Positions 16,785 through 24,889 of a stretch of 38,090 nt of DNA are shown here, piece by piece. The stretch is from Lachnospiraceae bacterium (lineage in GTDB: Bacteria; Bacillota; Clostridia; Lachnospirales; Lachnospiraceae). The notes beneath the pieces were generated by a model. The model ran no database searches. It saw nothing but the letters and a program-made list of their open reading frames with translations, and had not been told where the DNA came from. The position numbers and the translations under genes are program-made. Each line of letters begins with the position of its first letter. Position 1 is the stretch's first letter. The stretch lies in contig JAAVZL010000060.1 in NCBI GenBank assembly GCA_022791635.1, positions 1 to 38,090 of the forward strand, written 5' to 3'.

Positions 16785-17759
16785 ATGTTGAAAATCGGTA
16801 TCATGGGTCTTGGGACAATCGCGCATACCCTGGCAAAAACCGTTTCTTGGATGGAACATGCAGTCATTGTTGCGGTGGGCGCCAGGGAGATAAGAGATGC
16901 CCGGGCATTTGCGCAGAAATATGAGATTGCCAGAGCCTATGGCTCTTATGAGGCTCTGGCTGCAGATTCGGAGGTGGAGCTTATTTATGTGGCTTCCCCC
17001 CGGTGCAATCACTATGAAAATATGAAGCTCTGCATTGAATATGGAAAGCACATTCTGTGTGAGAAAGCGTTTACGCTGAATGCCAGCCAGGCCAAGGAGA
17101 TTTTTTCCCTGGCAAAGCGGGCCGGGATCTTCTGTACGGAGGCTGTCTGGAGCAGATATATGCCTTCCCGGCACTTGCTTCAAAAGGTTCTGAATTCCGG
17201 CGTAATTGGACGCCCTCTCTCTCTGACAGCCAATCTGGGCTATACCCTGACGGACAGTGAGCCGGTGATGGATCCCCTCCTTGGCGGAGGCGTTCTTCTG
17301 GACCTGGGGGTGCATGCCATTAATTTTGCACTGATGGCCTTTGGAGAGGATTACGATACCATGGTTTCCAAGGCGATCTTTAATAAGCAGGGAGCCGATG
17401 TGTCGGACGGGATCGTGATCACCTGGGAGGAGGGCAGAATCGCCGTGCTTCATGTGAGCGCCCTGGTGTCAACGGATCGGAGAGGCTTTATCTATGGAAG
17501 TCAGGGCTTCCTTAAGATTCACAATATCAGCAATTGTCAGCAGATCGATGTATACGATTTAAATCGGGAATTAATTGAGAGCTATCAGGCTCCCGGGCAG
17601 ATTACGGGGCTTGAATATCAGGTGGAGGCTTGCCGGAAGGCCCTGGAGCTAGGAGAGCTGGAATGCGCGCAGATGCCTCACTCCAGCAGCATCGGAGTGA
17701 TGGAGCTTATGGACGAGGCGCGCAGACAGTGGCTGTACCGGTATCCCTGTGAGAAGTGA
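16785..17759 (+). CDS. Gfo/Idh/MocA family NAD(P)-dependent oxidoreductase
   Basis: A 324-residue protein with an N-terminal Rossmann fold (MLKIGIMGLGTIAHTLAKTV, glycine-rich loop GLGTIA) and the family CEKAF motif, whose Lys is the usual catalytic residue, at about residue 90. GGVLLDLGVHAINFAL in the C-terminal domain is the typical substrate-side region. These enzymes oxidise or reduce sugars, inositols, imines and related compounds. None is part of the classical allantoin pathway, so its substrate is open. It overlaps the next gene by a GTGA start-stop junction if that gene starts at 17756. Confidence 0.85.
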   Translation: MLKIGIMGLGTIAHTLAKTVSWMEHAVIVAVGAREIRDARAFAQKYEIARAYGSYEALAADSEVELIYVASPRCNHYENMKLCIEYGKHILCEKAFTLNASQAKEIFSLAKRAGIFCTEAVWSRYMPSRHLLQKVLNSGVIGRPLSLTANLGYTLTDSEPVMDPLLGGGVLLDLGVHAINFALMAFGEDYDTMVSKAIFNKQGADVSDGIVITWEEGRIAVLHVSALVSTDRRGFIYGSQGFLKIHNISNCQQIDVYDLNRELIESYQAPGQITGLEYQVEACRKALELGELECAQMPHSSSIGVMELMDEARRQWLYRYPCEK

Positions 17760-18637
17760 AGAGAGCGATGAAATGTACACCCTGGGCGGCAGAATATTTC
17801 AAAGAGAAGCGGCAGCTGTCCGTGCATTCCTGCTATAAGCATGTGGTAAATCTATGTGCAAAGGAACGGATTCTGGCGCTTCATTTGGAATCGTCTGCCA
17901 TGACGCCCTTATCCCTGGGGGTACCCCTAAGGGAAGAGAGCTTTGCCCGGCTGTCTTTGGCAGCGAAGGAGCGTAAGCATGTTGAGATAGAGGAAACAAG
18001 GCTTTGGCTGGGAGAGGTCCTTTGGGATCTGGGAGAGCTTAAGGTTTGGAATCCGGTTATGACCGAGCGCCTGAAGCTGTGGGAGGCAGAGCTTCTTGTG
18101 GAGGAGCTAAAAAACTTCCTTTTGGAAAACGGGAAAACAAGGGGAGGCCTTTCGGACGCTGCCTTTCAGCGGGAGAGTCAGCCGGAGGATACCTGGCTGA
18201 CGGCACTTTTGCGGGAACAGGTAAGGCAGATTGAAGAAGGCAGCCTGGAAGAGATGGAAGCCCTGACAGCTGCGGCATCGTCCATGGTGGGACAGGGGAT
18301 GGGACTTACCCCCTCGGGGGATGATTTCCTGACAGGAATGCTGCTGGCCTTTTCCGCGTGGAAGGGCTTTCCTAAGGAAAAGTGGGCGCTGTTTTCCGAT
18401 ATGCTGTGCCAAAGACAGAAAGAGACTAATGACATCAGCAGGCAATATCTGATGAGCGCCGTCCGCCGTGAATTTGGCGAAAAGTATCATAGGCTTATGG
18501 CGGCAGTACCGGACAGGAGGAGCGTCAGAGAACAGCTTTGGGATATTATGGAAACAGGTCACAGCTCCGGGATTGATACCTTGAATGGCCTGTCTGCAGG
18601 ACTTTGCCTGATTTGTAAGGAATATGGAAGAAAGTAG
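17756..18637 (+). CDS. allH: DUF2877 protein, AllH-type subunit of oxamate carbamoyltransferase
   Basis: A 293-residue DUF2877 protein. The hallmark motif GMGLTPSGDDFLTGML lies at residues 181-196. E. coli YlbF, now called AllH, belongs to this family and works with AllF (FdrA) and AllG (YlbE) as the transferase that splits oxalurate, with phosphate, into oxamate and carbamoyl phosphate. Here the gene lies two genes upstream of the AllF-AllG fusion. The start may be the GTG at 17756, translationally coupled to the previous stop, or an in-frame ATG at 17768. The protein is soluble and cytoplasmic. Confidence 0.85.
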   Translation: MKRAMKCTPWAAEYFKEKRQLSVHSCYKHVVNLCAKERILALHLESSAMTPLSLGVPLREESFARLSLAAKERKHVEIEETRLWLGEVLWDLGELKVWNPVMTERLKLWEAELLVEELKNFLLENGKTRGGLSDAAFQRESQPEDTWLTALLREQVRQIEEGSLEEMEALTAAASSMVGQGMGLTPSGDDFLTGMLLAFSAWKGFPKEKWALFSDMLCQRQKETNDISRQYLMSAVRREFGEKYHRLMAAVPDRRSVREQLWDIMETGHSSGIDTLNGLSAGLCLICKEYGRK

Positions 18638-18664
18638 GTTACTGGTCACGGAGTGAACAGTAAC
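18638..18664 (+). repeat. REP-like hairpin upstream of the LctP-type gene
   Basis: GTTACTG-g-TCAC-gga-GTGA-a-CAGTAAC forms an 11-bp stem with one opposed mismatch, starting directly after the allH stop. The same GTGA-n-CAGTAAC half occurs again after the permease gene (20276-20286), and the ends of giant palindrome C carry GTTACTG/CAGTAAC. This suggests a dispersed palindromic unit in this genome. Confidence 0.65.
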
Positions 18665-18680
18665 GAAAGAAGTAGAGACT

Positions 18681-20255
18681 ATGAATATTGGAATATGGCT
18701 GGGAGCCGTCTGTCCCATCTGCGTTCTTTTTGTTTCTCTGACTGCGCTGCGCATGAAGACAGAGCAGGCGGCGCTTTTGGGAACTGTGTGCGCGGGTGTC
18801 TGCGCCATCCTGGCAGGGAAAGCAAATTTAACCATTGTGGGGATTGATTTGTGTAAGGGAGCGTTCAGCGCCTTCAATATTTTACTTGTTATCTGGCCGG
18901 CAGTCTTTTTATATGAGCTGCTTCAGCATGGAGAGATATTTGACTCCGTGAAGGAAATGCTGCAGAGAAGGACGGAAGATCAGCTGATGCTGATTTTATT
19001 ATTTTGCTGGCTCTTTTCCAGCTTTCTGCAGGGAATTACGGGATTCGGCGTTCCGGTGGCTATCTGCGGACCCCTGCTGTGCACCATAGGAGTGAAGCCT
19101 TTGTGGGCTGTGATGATTACCCTCCTTGGGCATGCCTGGGCCAATACATACGGGACCTTTGCCCTGGCCTGGAACGAATTAATCGCCCAATCCGAGACCA
19201 CGGAGGTGTTTAAGACAAAGCTTCTTGCGGGACTTTTCCTGTGGGGAGTCAACCTGGTGGGGGCTCTTTTGATTTGCTGGCTTTACGGCAGACGGAAGGG
19301 AGTCCGCCATATGCTTCCCTTTGTGCTGGCGATGAGCACGATTCACGGGGCAGGACAGCTGCTGGTAAGCTTTTTGAATGCAACCATCGCGGCGTTTATT
19401 CCGACGACTCTGGCCCTGGCGGTGAGCTACTGCTTTTTGCGGGCCGGTCTTTATACCAGGCCCTGGAGCATGGATTCGCCGATGATGGAACAGGAAGGCA
19501 GGGAAGAGATAAAGGGAGAGAGAGGAACGGGCGGGAAAAGCTTCTATGCGGTATTTCCGTTTCTTCTGCTGACGGCCCTGTCGGTGCTGATTCTTCTGGT
19601 TCAGCCAATTTACAGGATGCTCTATCAGCCGGTGATTCAGCTTTCCTTTCCGGGAACGGAGACGGGCCGGGGCTTTGCAGTGAAGGCCACAGATTCCTAC
19701 GGAGCAATCCATATTTTGACCCATGCGGGCTTTCTTCTCCTGATTACCGCAGTGTGTACCTATCTGCTTTATCGGAGAAGGGGATTACTGCCGGCAAACC
19801 AGCTGCCGTCCATCTGGAGGGCGACCCTTAAGAAGGCGCTGCCCACATCCCTTGGAATTCTCTTTCTGGTAAGTATGGCTCAGGTATTGAAGGGCAGCGG
19901 GCTCATGGAAATCATTGCAAAGGGAGTCACCCAGGTAACGGGGCATTATTACGGAGCGGCAGCGTCCCTGGTGGGACTTTTGGGCGCCTTTGTAACCTCC
20001 TCCAATACCTCCTCCAACATTCTTCTTGGAAGCTTTCAGAAGACGGCGGCGGAGCTGATCGGATTTTCCGAAGGGATCATGCTGGCTGCACAGACCGCGG
20101 GAGGGGCGGTGGGAACGGTTGTGGGACCGTCCACCATTTTTCTTGGCACCACGACGGTGGGGTGCAGGGGACAGGAGGGAAAGGTTTTAAGGTTTATGCT
20201 CCCTATAGCGGTGGCACAGGCTTTATTGATAGGTATTTTGGTTTTGTGTTTGTAG
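18681..20255 (+). CDS. LctP family (lactate/glycolate-type) permease
   Basis: A 524-residue integral membrane transporter of the L-lactate permease family (LldP/GlcA/LctP). About 12-14 hydrophobic segments are visible. Family landmarks are FLQGITGFGVPVAICGPLL in the N-terminal half and the C-terminal FVTSSNTSSNILLG followed by AAQTAGGAVGTVVGPS. Known members move lactate and glycolate with protons. Oxamate is a close structural analogue of lactate and is the end product of the AllFGH step, so export of oxamate, or exchange for another carboxylate, is an attractive inferred role. The gene lies between allH and allFG, with hairpins on both sides. Confidence 0.88.
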   Translation: MNIGIWLGAVCPICVLFVSLTALRMKTEQAALLGTVCAGVCAILAGKANLTIVGIDLCKGAFSAFNILLVIWPAVFLYELLQHGEIFDSVKEMLQRRTEDQLMLILLFCWLFSSFLQGITGFGVPVAICGPLLCTIGVKPLWAVMITLLGHAWANTYGTFALAWNELIAQSETTEVFKTKLLAGLFLWGVNLVGALLICWLYGRRKGVRHMLPFVLAMSTIHGAGQLLVSFLNATIAAFIPTTLALAVSYCFLRAGLYTRPWSMDSPMMEQEGREEIKGERGTGGKSFYAVFPFLLLTALSVLILLVQPIYRMLYQPVIQLSFPGTETGRGFAVKATDSYGAIHILTHAGFLLLITAVCTYLLYRRRGLLPANQLPSIWRATLKKALPTSLGILFLVSMAQVLKGSGLMEIIAKGVTQVTGHYYGAAASLVGLLGAFVTSSNTSSNILLGSFQKTAAELIGFSEGIMLAAQTAGGAVGTVVGPSTIFLGTTTVGCRGQEGKVLRFMLPIAVAQALLIGILVLCL

Positions 20256-20264
20256 AACCTTCAT

Positions 20265-20286
20265 GGCACTAGAAGTGAGCAGTAAC
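20265..20286 (+). repeat. Degenerate REP-like hairpin downstream of the LctP-type gene
   Basis: CACT-aga-AGTG followed by AGCAGTAAC lies in the spacer before the AllF-AllG gene. The right half matches that of the hairpin at 18638-18664; the left half has decayed. Only about 60 nt separate the permease stop from the next ribosome binding site. Confidence 0.4.
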
Positions 20287-20322
20287 CCTTTGGTGACAGA
20301 GGAAAGAAAAGGAGTAGAGCTT

Positions 20323-23300
20323 ATGTTATATACAATGATTCAGAAAAACAGCTATATGGATTCTGTGGAGCTCATGGTTTTGAGTAAAAGATTGGGAAAT
20401 TATGAGGGAGTGCAGGAAGCCACTGTGATGATGGGAACGGCCGCGAATCTGGCGATTATGGAAAAGGGCGGCTTCGGTTCCGAAAAGCTTAAGGAGGCAA
20501 GGCCCAACGACATTGTGATTGCGGTAAAGGCGGACAAGGAAGAGGTGGTAGACGGCGTCATGCAGGAGGTGCAGAACACCTTAAAGGGGAAAAAGAAGGA
20601 GAGCCTTGGGAAAAGCGGCGAAAGATCCATTAAGAGCTGGAAGGAAGTGGAAGAGCTTGAGGAGGATTTCAATCTGTGCCTGATCTCCGTTCCCGGCGAG
20701 TATGCCGCCGACGAGGCCAGGGAAGCTTTACGGCTTGGCAAGCATGTGATGTTGTTCAGCGACAATGTGACCGAGGAGGACGAGAGACAGCTAAAGGAGC
20801 TGGGAAAGGAAAAAGGGCTTCTGGTTATGGGACCGGATTGTGGTACCAGCGTGCTTGGAGGCGTTCCCCTGGCATTTGCAAATAAGCTAGGCAGAGGAAG
20901 CATCGGAATCGCCGGAGCAGCCGGTACGGGAATTCAGGAGGCGGCTGTGGCGGTGGAGCGTCTGGGCGGGGGCATTTCCCACGCCATTGGCACGGGTGGA
21001 CGGGATCTCCACGACAAGATCGGCGCAATCACCATGAAGCATGCGCTGGCCATGCTGGACGAGGATCCGGAGACGAAGGTGATTCTGGTGGTGTCGAAGC
21101 CCCCCTCAAAGGCGGTAAAGGCAGAGCTAAAGGGGATTCTTGCAGGCCTTTCAAAGCCTTGCTCCGTTGTTTTCCTGGGAGATACGGAGGAAGGGACTGC
21201 GGGGAATGTAGTGTACAGCACGAACCTGACGGATGCGGCCAGGGAGGCTGTCCGGCTGACGGGTCAGGCCCTTTTGAAGGAAGAGGAAGAGACGCTTCCG
21301 GAAGAGACCCTGGAGGGCACGCCAAAGATTCTCGGACTCTATTCCGGAGGAACTCTGGCTAACGAGGCGGCATTTTTGCTGAAGCAGGCTTTGGAGCTTT
21401 CGGATGTGGAAGAAAAGACGGGCTATGTGATTGCCGGCAAGACCTGTGATATTCTGGATTTGGGCGATGACTTTTACACCAAGGGAAAGCCTCACCCTAT
21501 GATGGATTCCGAGGTTCGAAAGAAAAAGATGGAGGACCTGACGGCAGAAATTTCCGATCCGGTGATCGTGCTCATGGATGTGGTTCTGGGCTATGGGGCG
21601 GAGGGAGATCCCGCTTCGGAGCTGGCAAAGAGTATCCGGAAGGTGAGAGAGGCAAAGGCTGGGCGAAAGGAACAGGTGATCTTCCTTGTAAATCTGCTGG
21701 GGGCAAAGGAGGATCCCCAGGATCCCGTAAAGCAGGCAGAGTGCCTTCGGGCGGCAGGGGCCTATGTATATGAGGGAAATGTAAAAGCGGTTAAGGCGGT
21801 TCTGGCTTTGATGGGAAGGCAGCTTCCGGTAATGGGAAAGATCGGGGAGGAGCAGGAAGAGGCGGTAAGGCTTCCGAAGCCGTCCCGGCAGATGATGGAG
21901 CTTCTTAGAAGGCCCTGCGGTGTGATAAACATCGGTCTAAAGGGCTTTGCCAAAGATCTGGAGCATGGACGGCAGCAGGCGGTTCATTTTGACTGGAGAC
22001 CGGTGGCAGGCGGAGACAGGAACTTAAAGCGGGCCATTGATTTCCTCAATGAGTACAGGTTCCGGGAAGGCCCCTATCAGACCATCGAGGAGGCGAATCA
22101 GGCGGTTCTTGATCGGATTACGGCGGGGGCGCCCTGTCTGGTGGATGTGATTCCGGCTTACCAGGCTACGGATGCTTTTGGCGATGGGAAGCTGCTTCTT
22201 CACGCAGGTCCGCCTATGAAGTGGGAGGATATGTCTCATCCCATGCAGGGCTCCTGTGTGGGCGCGCTTTTGTTTGAGGCGTGGGCGAATACGGAGGAAG
22301 AAGCATGGGAGATGCTGGCAAAGGGAGAGGTGAAGTTCCTGCCCTGTCATCATGTAGGCTTTGTAGGGCCTATGGGAGGAATTACTTCCCCGCATATGCC
22401 GGTGTTGAAGGTTCAGAATCTTGCAGGGGGTAACTATGCCTATTGTACGATGAATGAGGGAATCGGGCAGGTGCTCCGTTTCGGGGCCTATGGTCCCAAG
22501 GTGGTGGAGCGGCTGCGCTTTATGAGAGATACTCTGGGACCGGCTCTGAGCAAGGCCTTAAGGGGGCTTGAGAATGGGCTTAATGTAAATGTGATGGTAG
22601 CCAGGGCCATTGCTATGGGGGATGAGTTCCATCAGCGGAACATTGCGGCTTCGCTGGTATTTTTGAAGGAGGCAGCGCCGCTGATCGTGAAGCTTGACCT
22701 TCCGGAGGAGGAGAAATATCAGGTTATCAAATTCCTGGCGGATACGGATCAATTTTTCCTGAATATTATGATGGCATCTGCAAAATCTGTGATGGATGAT
22801 GCGGCTACTGTGACGGAGGGCACTGTGGCGACGGTTATGACGCGGAATGGAAAGGATTTTGGGATTCGCGTAAGCGGTATGGGAAAGGAATGGTTTACCG
22901 GGCCGGTGAATACGCCTCAGGGGCTGTATTTTACGGGATTTGATGAGTCTATGGCTAATCCGGATATGGGAGATTCGGCGATCACGGAGACCTTTGGAGT
23001 GGGCGGAATGGCGATGATTGCGGCTCCGGCGGTGACAAGATTTGTGGGGAGCGGCGGCTTTTATGATGCTCTGGAGACCAGTAATCGGATGAGTGAGATT
23101 ACTCTGTCGCACAATGGGATGTTTCCGATTCCTACGTGGGATTTTCAGGGGACTTGTTTGGGGATTGATATCCGAAAGGTGGTAGCTACGGGGATTACGC
23201 CGCTGATCAACACGGGGATTGCTCACAAGGTGGCGGGGCAGGGACAGATTGGAGCCGGAACGGTGAATCCGCCCTTGGAGTGTTTCCGGAAGGCTTTGCT

Positions 23301-23337
23301 GGCTTATGCGAAGAAGCTGGGCTTTCAGGAGGAATAG
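20323..23337 (+). CDS. allFG: Fused AllF-AllG (FdrA-YlbE/DUF1116) oxamate carbamoyltransferase subunit
   Basis: A 1004-residue fusion. Residues 1 to about 575 match FdrA (AllF), a succinyl-CoA synthetase-like protein: SVELMVLSKRL, MMGTAANLAIM, GLLVMGPDCGT near 170, GAAGTGIQEAA near 198, DLGDDFYTKGKPHPMMD. Residues from about 582 match YlbE (AllG, DUF1116): LLHAGPPMKWEDM, PCHHVGFVGPMGGITS, MGDEFHQRNIAAS, WFTGPVNTPQGL, ANPDMGDSAITETFG. In E. coli these are separate genes, acting with AllH to convert oxalurate and phosphate to oxamate and carbamoyl phosphate. GGAG before the ATG at 20323 and the FdrA-like N-terminus override the longer frame from 20263. No frameshift or stop lies at the junction. 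Confidence 0.9.
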   Translation: MLYTMIQKNSYMDSVELMVLSKRLGNYEGVQEATVMMGTAANLAIMEKGGFGSEKLKEARPNDIVIAVKADKEEVVDGVMQEVQNTLKGKKKESLGKSGERSIKSWKEVEELEEDFNLCLISVPGEYAADEAREALRLGKHVMLFSDNVTEEDERQLKELGKEKGLLVMGPDCGTSVLGGVPLAFANKLGRGSIGIAGAAGTGIQEAAVAVERLGGGISHAIGTGGRDLHDKIGAITMKHALAMLDEDPETKVILVVSKPPSKAVKAELKGILAGLSKPCSVVFLGDTEEGTAGNVVYSTNLTDAAREAVRLTGQALLKEEEETLPEETLEGTPKILGLYSGGTLANEAAFLLKQALELSDVEEKTGYVIAGKTCDILDLGDDFYTKGKPHPMMDSEVRKKKMEDLTAEISDPVIVLMDVVLGYGAEGDPASELAKSIRKVREAKAGRKEQVIFLVNLLGAKEDPQDPVKQAECLRAAGAYVYEGNVKAVKAVLALMGRQLPVMGKIGEEQEEAVRLPKPSRQMMELLRRPCGVINIGLKGFAKDLEHGRQQAVHFDWRPVAGGDRNLKRAIDFLNEYRFREGPYQTIEEANQAVLDRITAGAPCLVDVIPAYQATDAFGDGKLLLHAGPPMKWEDMSHPMQGSCVGALLFEAWANTEEEAWEMLAKGEVKFLPCHHVGFVGPMGGITSPHMPVLKVQNLAGGNYAYCTMNEGIGQVLRFGAYGPKVVERLRFMRDTLGPALSKALRGLENGLNVNVMVARAIAMGDEFHQRNIAASLVFLKEAAPLIVKLDLPEEEKYQVIKFLADTDQFFLNIMMASAKSVMDDAATVTEGTVATVMTRNGKDFGIRVSGMGKEWFTGPVNTPQGLYFTGFDESMANPDMGDSAITETFGVGGMAMIAAPAVTRFVGSGGFYDALETSNRMSEITLSHNGMFPIPTWDFQGTCLGIDIRKVVATGITPLINTGIAHKVAGQGQIGAGTVNPPLECFRKALLAYAKKLGFQEE

Positions 23338-23353
23338 TGTGGGAGGTGGATTT

Positions 23354-24289
23354 ATGCGTAAGGCAGTCATAGCTATAGGGGGGAATGCCATTACTCGGAG
23401 TGATCAGCGGGGGACGGTGGAGGAGCAGAGGGAGAATATTCGAATTTGCTGTGAATTGCTTGCGGATCTTCTGGAGGAGGGGTATGAGCTGCTTCTCACT
23501 CACGGGAATGGTCCTCAGGTGGGGAATGTGGTGCTTCAAAATAATCTGGCTCAGGGGCTTGTTCCGGAGAGTACGCTGGATATTTGCGGGGCTCAGACTC
23601 AGGGGAGCTTGGGGTATCTGCTTTCTCAGATGTTGACGAATGTGCTGAGAGAGCGCAAGATCTCCAAGAAGATTGTTTCGGTGATTACGCAGGTGGTGGT
23701 GGATAAGGAGGACGAAAGCTTCGGGAATCCTACGAAATTTATTGGGCCCTTTTTTACCAGGGGGGAGGCGATCTTACAGGAGGAGAAGGGCTTTGTGATG
23801 CGGGAGGACAGCGGGAGAGGGTACCGAAGGGTGGTGCCCTCTCCGAAGCCTTTGGAGATTGTGGAGGAGGATGCTATCCGGACGCTGTTTCGGGAGGGGT
23901 ATCTTGTTATTACTGCGGGGGGTGGGGGAATTCCTGTTATTCGGAATCGGGAAGGCTTGCAGGGAGCGGAGGCGGTGATTGATAAGGATTTTGCCTCGGC
24001 TCTTGTGGCGGAGAGGGTGGGGGTGGATGTGCTGGTGATCCTTACAGGGGTTTCCAGGGTTTCTATTCATTTTGGAAGGCCGGATGAGAGGGAGCTTGAG
24101 GAGCTGACGGTGGAGGAATGCCGCGGGTATCTGGAAGCAGGGGAGTTTCCTCCCGGGAGTATGGGGCCTAAGATGGAGGCGGCTGTGGAGTTTGTGGAGA
24201 ATAGCGGGGGGACTGCGATTATTACGTCGATAGAGAGGATGAAGGAGGCTCTTGGGGGGAGGGATGGGACTTGGGTTGTGAAGAGCTGA
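23354..24289 (+). CDS. allK: Carbamate kinase of the ureide pathway
   Basis: A 311-residue amino-acid-kinase-fold enzyme, the usual carbamate kinase length. Landmarks are AIGGNAI at the N-terminus, LLTHGNGPQVGNV, GAQTQGSLGYLL, and GGGGIPVI with AVIDKDFASALVA. It transfers the phosphate of carbamoyl phosphate to ADP, giving ATP and carbamate, which decays to ammonia and CO2. As last gene of the operon it would capture the energy released by the AllFGH step. An arginine-deiminase role is unlikely, since no arcA or arcB is nearby. GGGAGGTGG precedes the ATG at 23354, which overrides the frame from 23306. Confidence 0.92.
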   Translation: MRKAVIAIGGNAITRSDQRGTVEEQRENIRICCELLADLLEEGYELLLTHGNGPQVGNVVLQNNLAQGLVPESTLDICGAQTQGSLGYLLSQMLTNVLRERKISKKIVSVITQVVVDKEDESFGNPTKFIGPFFTRGEAILQEEKGFVMREDSGRGYRRVVPSPKPLEIVEEDAIRTLFREGYLVITAGGGGIPVIRNREGLQGAEAVIDKDFASALVAERVGVDVLVILTGVSRVSIHFGRPDERELEELTVEECRGYLEAGEFPPGSMGPKMEAAVEFVENSGGTAIITSIERMKEALGGRDGTWVVKS

Positions 24290-24310
24290 TTTAAGAAGGT
24301 TTGTGGCGGA

Positions 24311-24530
24311 GGGTCGGACGAAAAATAAGCCGGCAGACTTTTCCATATCCGTGTTCGGACGGTTCTCGTACATGCTGTCTGCTCTTGTCGGACAAACATT
24401 TTTTGGTTTGCTGACAGGCGTTGCCTGTTGCACTTTTTATATGTTTGCCCGTCAATATCAGACAGTATGTACGCGAACAGCCGGACACTTGATATCGGAA
24501 AAGTCTGCCGGCTTATTTTTCGTCCGACCC
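24311..24530. repeat. Giant palindrome B
   Basis: A 220-bp near-perfect inverted repeat starting 21 bp after the carbamate kinase stop. It begins GGGTCGGACG, ends CGTCCGACCC, and closes on the same ACAGGC-gtt-GCCTGT tip as palindrome A (6152-6370). Several stem pairs differ from copy A on both arms together. One pair becomes G-U if the plus strand is transcribed but A-C on the other strand, a hint that the plus strand is the RNA. It may serve as the terminator of the 11-gene operon. Confidence 0.85.
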
Positions 24531-24531
24531 T

Positions 24532-24779
24532 CATGTAGTTACTGTACAGACGGGTGGCAGAGATACAGGCAGAAAGACTTTTCCGATATCCGGTGTCCGG
24601 CTGTTCACGAACATGTTGTCTGATCTGGACGGACATTTCCTTAAAATAGAAAGGTCTTTCTCAAAACTTCAAGGGAATGTCCGTCCAAAGCAGACGGCGT
24701 GTACGTGAACCGTCCGAACACCGATATGGAAAATCTTTCTGCCTGTATCTCTGCCACCCGTCTGTACAGTAACCTCATG
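24532..24779. repeat. Giant palindrome C, inverted and diverged relative
   Basis: A 248-bp inverted repeat abutting copy B. Outer arms are CATG..GTTACTGTACAGACGGG and its complement, unlike A and B. The inner part is shared: TTTTCCGATATC, GTGTCCGGCTGTTC and TGTCTGAT in the left arm match the complement of the right arm of A and B, so C lies in reverse orientation. The tip is GAAAG-gt-CTTTC. The asymmetry between the two arms (bulges) is kept in all three copies. The remaining 110 bases before recQ hold nothing else recognisable. Confidence 0.8.
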
Positions 24780-24889
24780 TACGGCTTGGGGATCGTTACA
24801 TGGCTGTGCTTGTGGACTTTGGGGGGATTTTTTGGTAGAATGGGGGAAGAGCTTAGAAGGGCTTTCAAGGAGCGGGAAAAGGAGGATGT

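Noticed and set aside
23354..24289. Arginine deiminase pathway carbamate kinase (arcC).
   Set aside because: No arginine deiminase or ornithine carbamoyltransferase is nearby, and the gene ends an AllFGH operon.
24303..24623. Open frames of about 60-190 codons across palindromes B and C on both strands.
   Set aside because: They arise from the palindromic repeats, lack ribosome binding sites and match no family.
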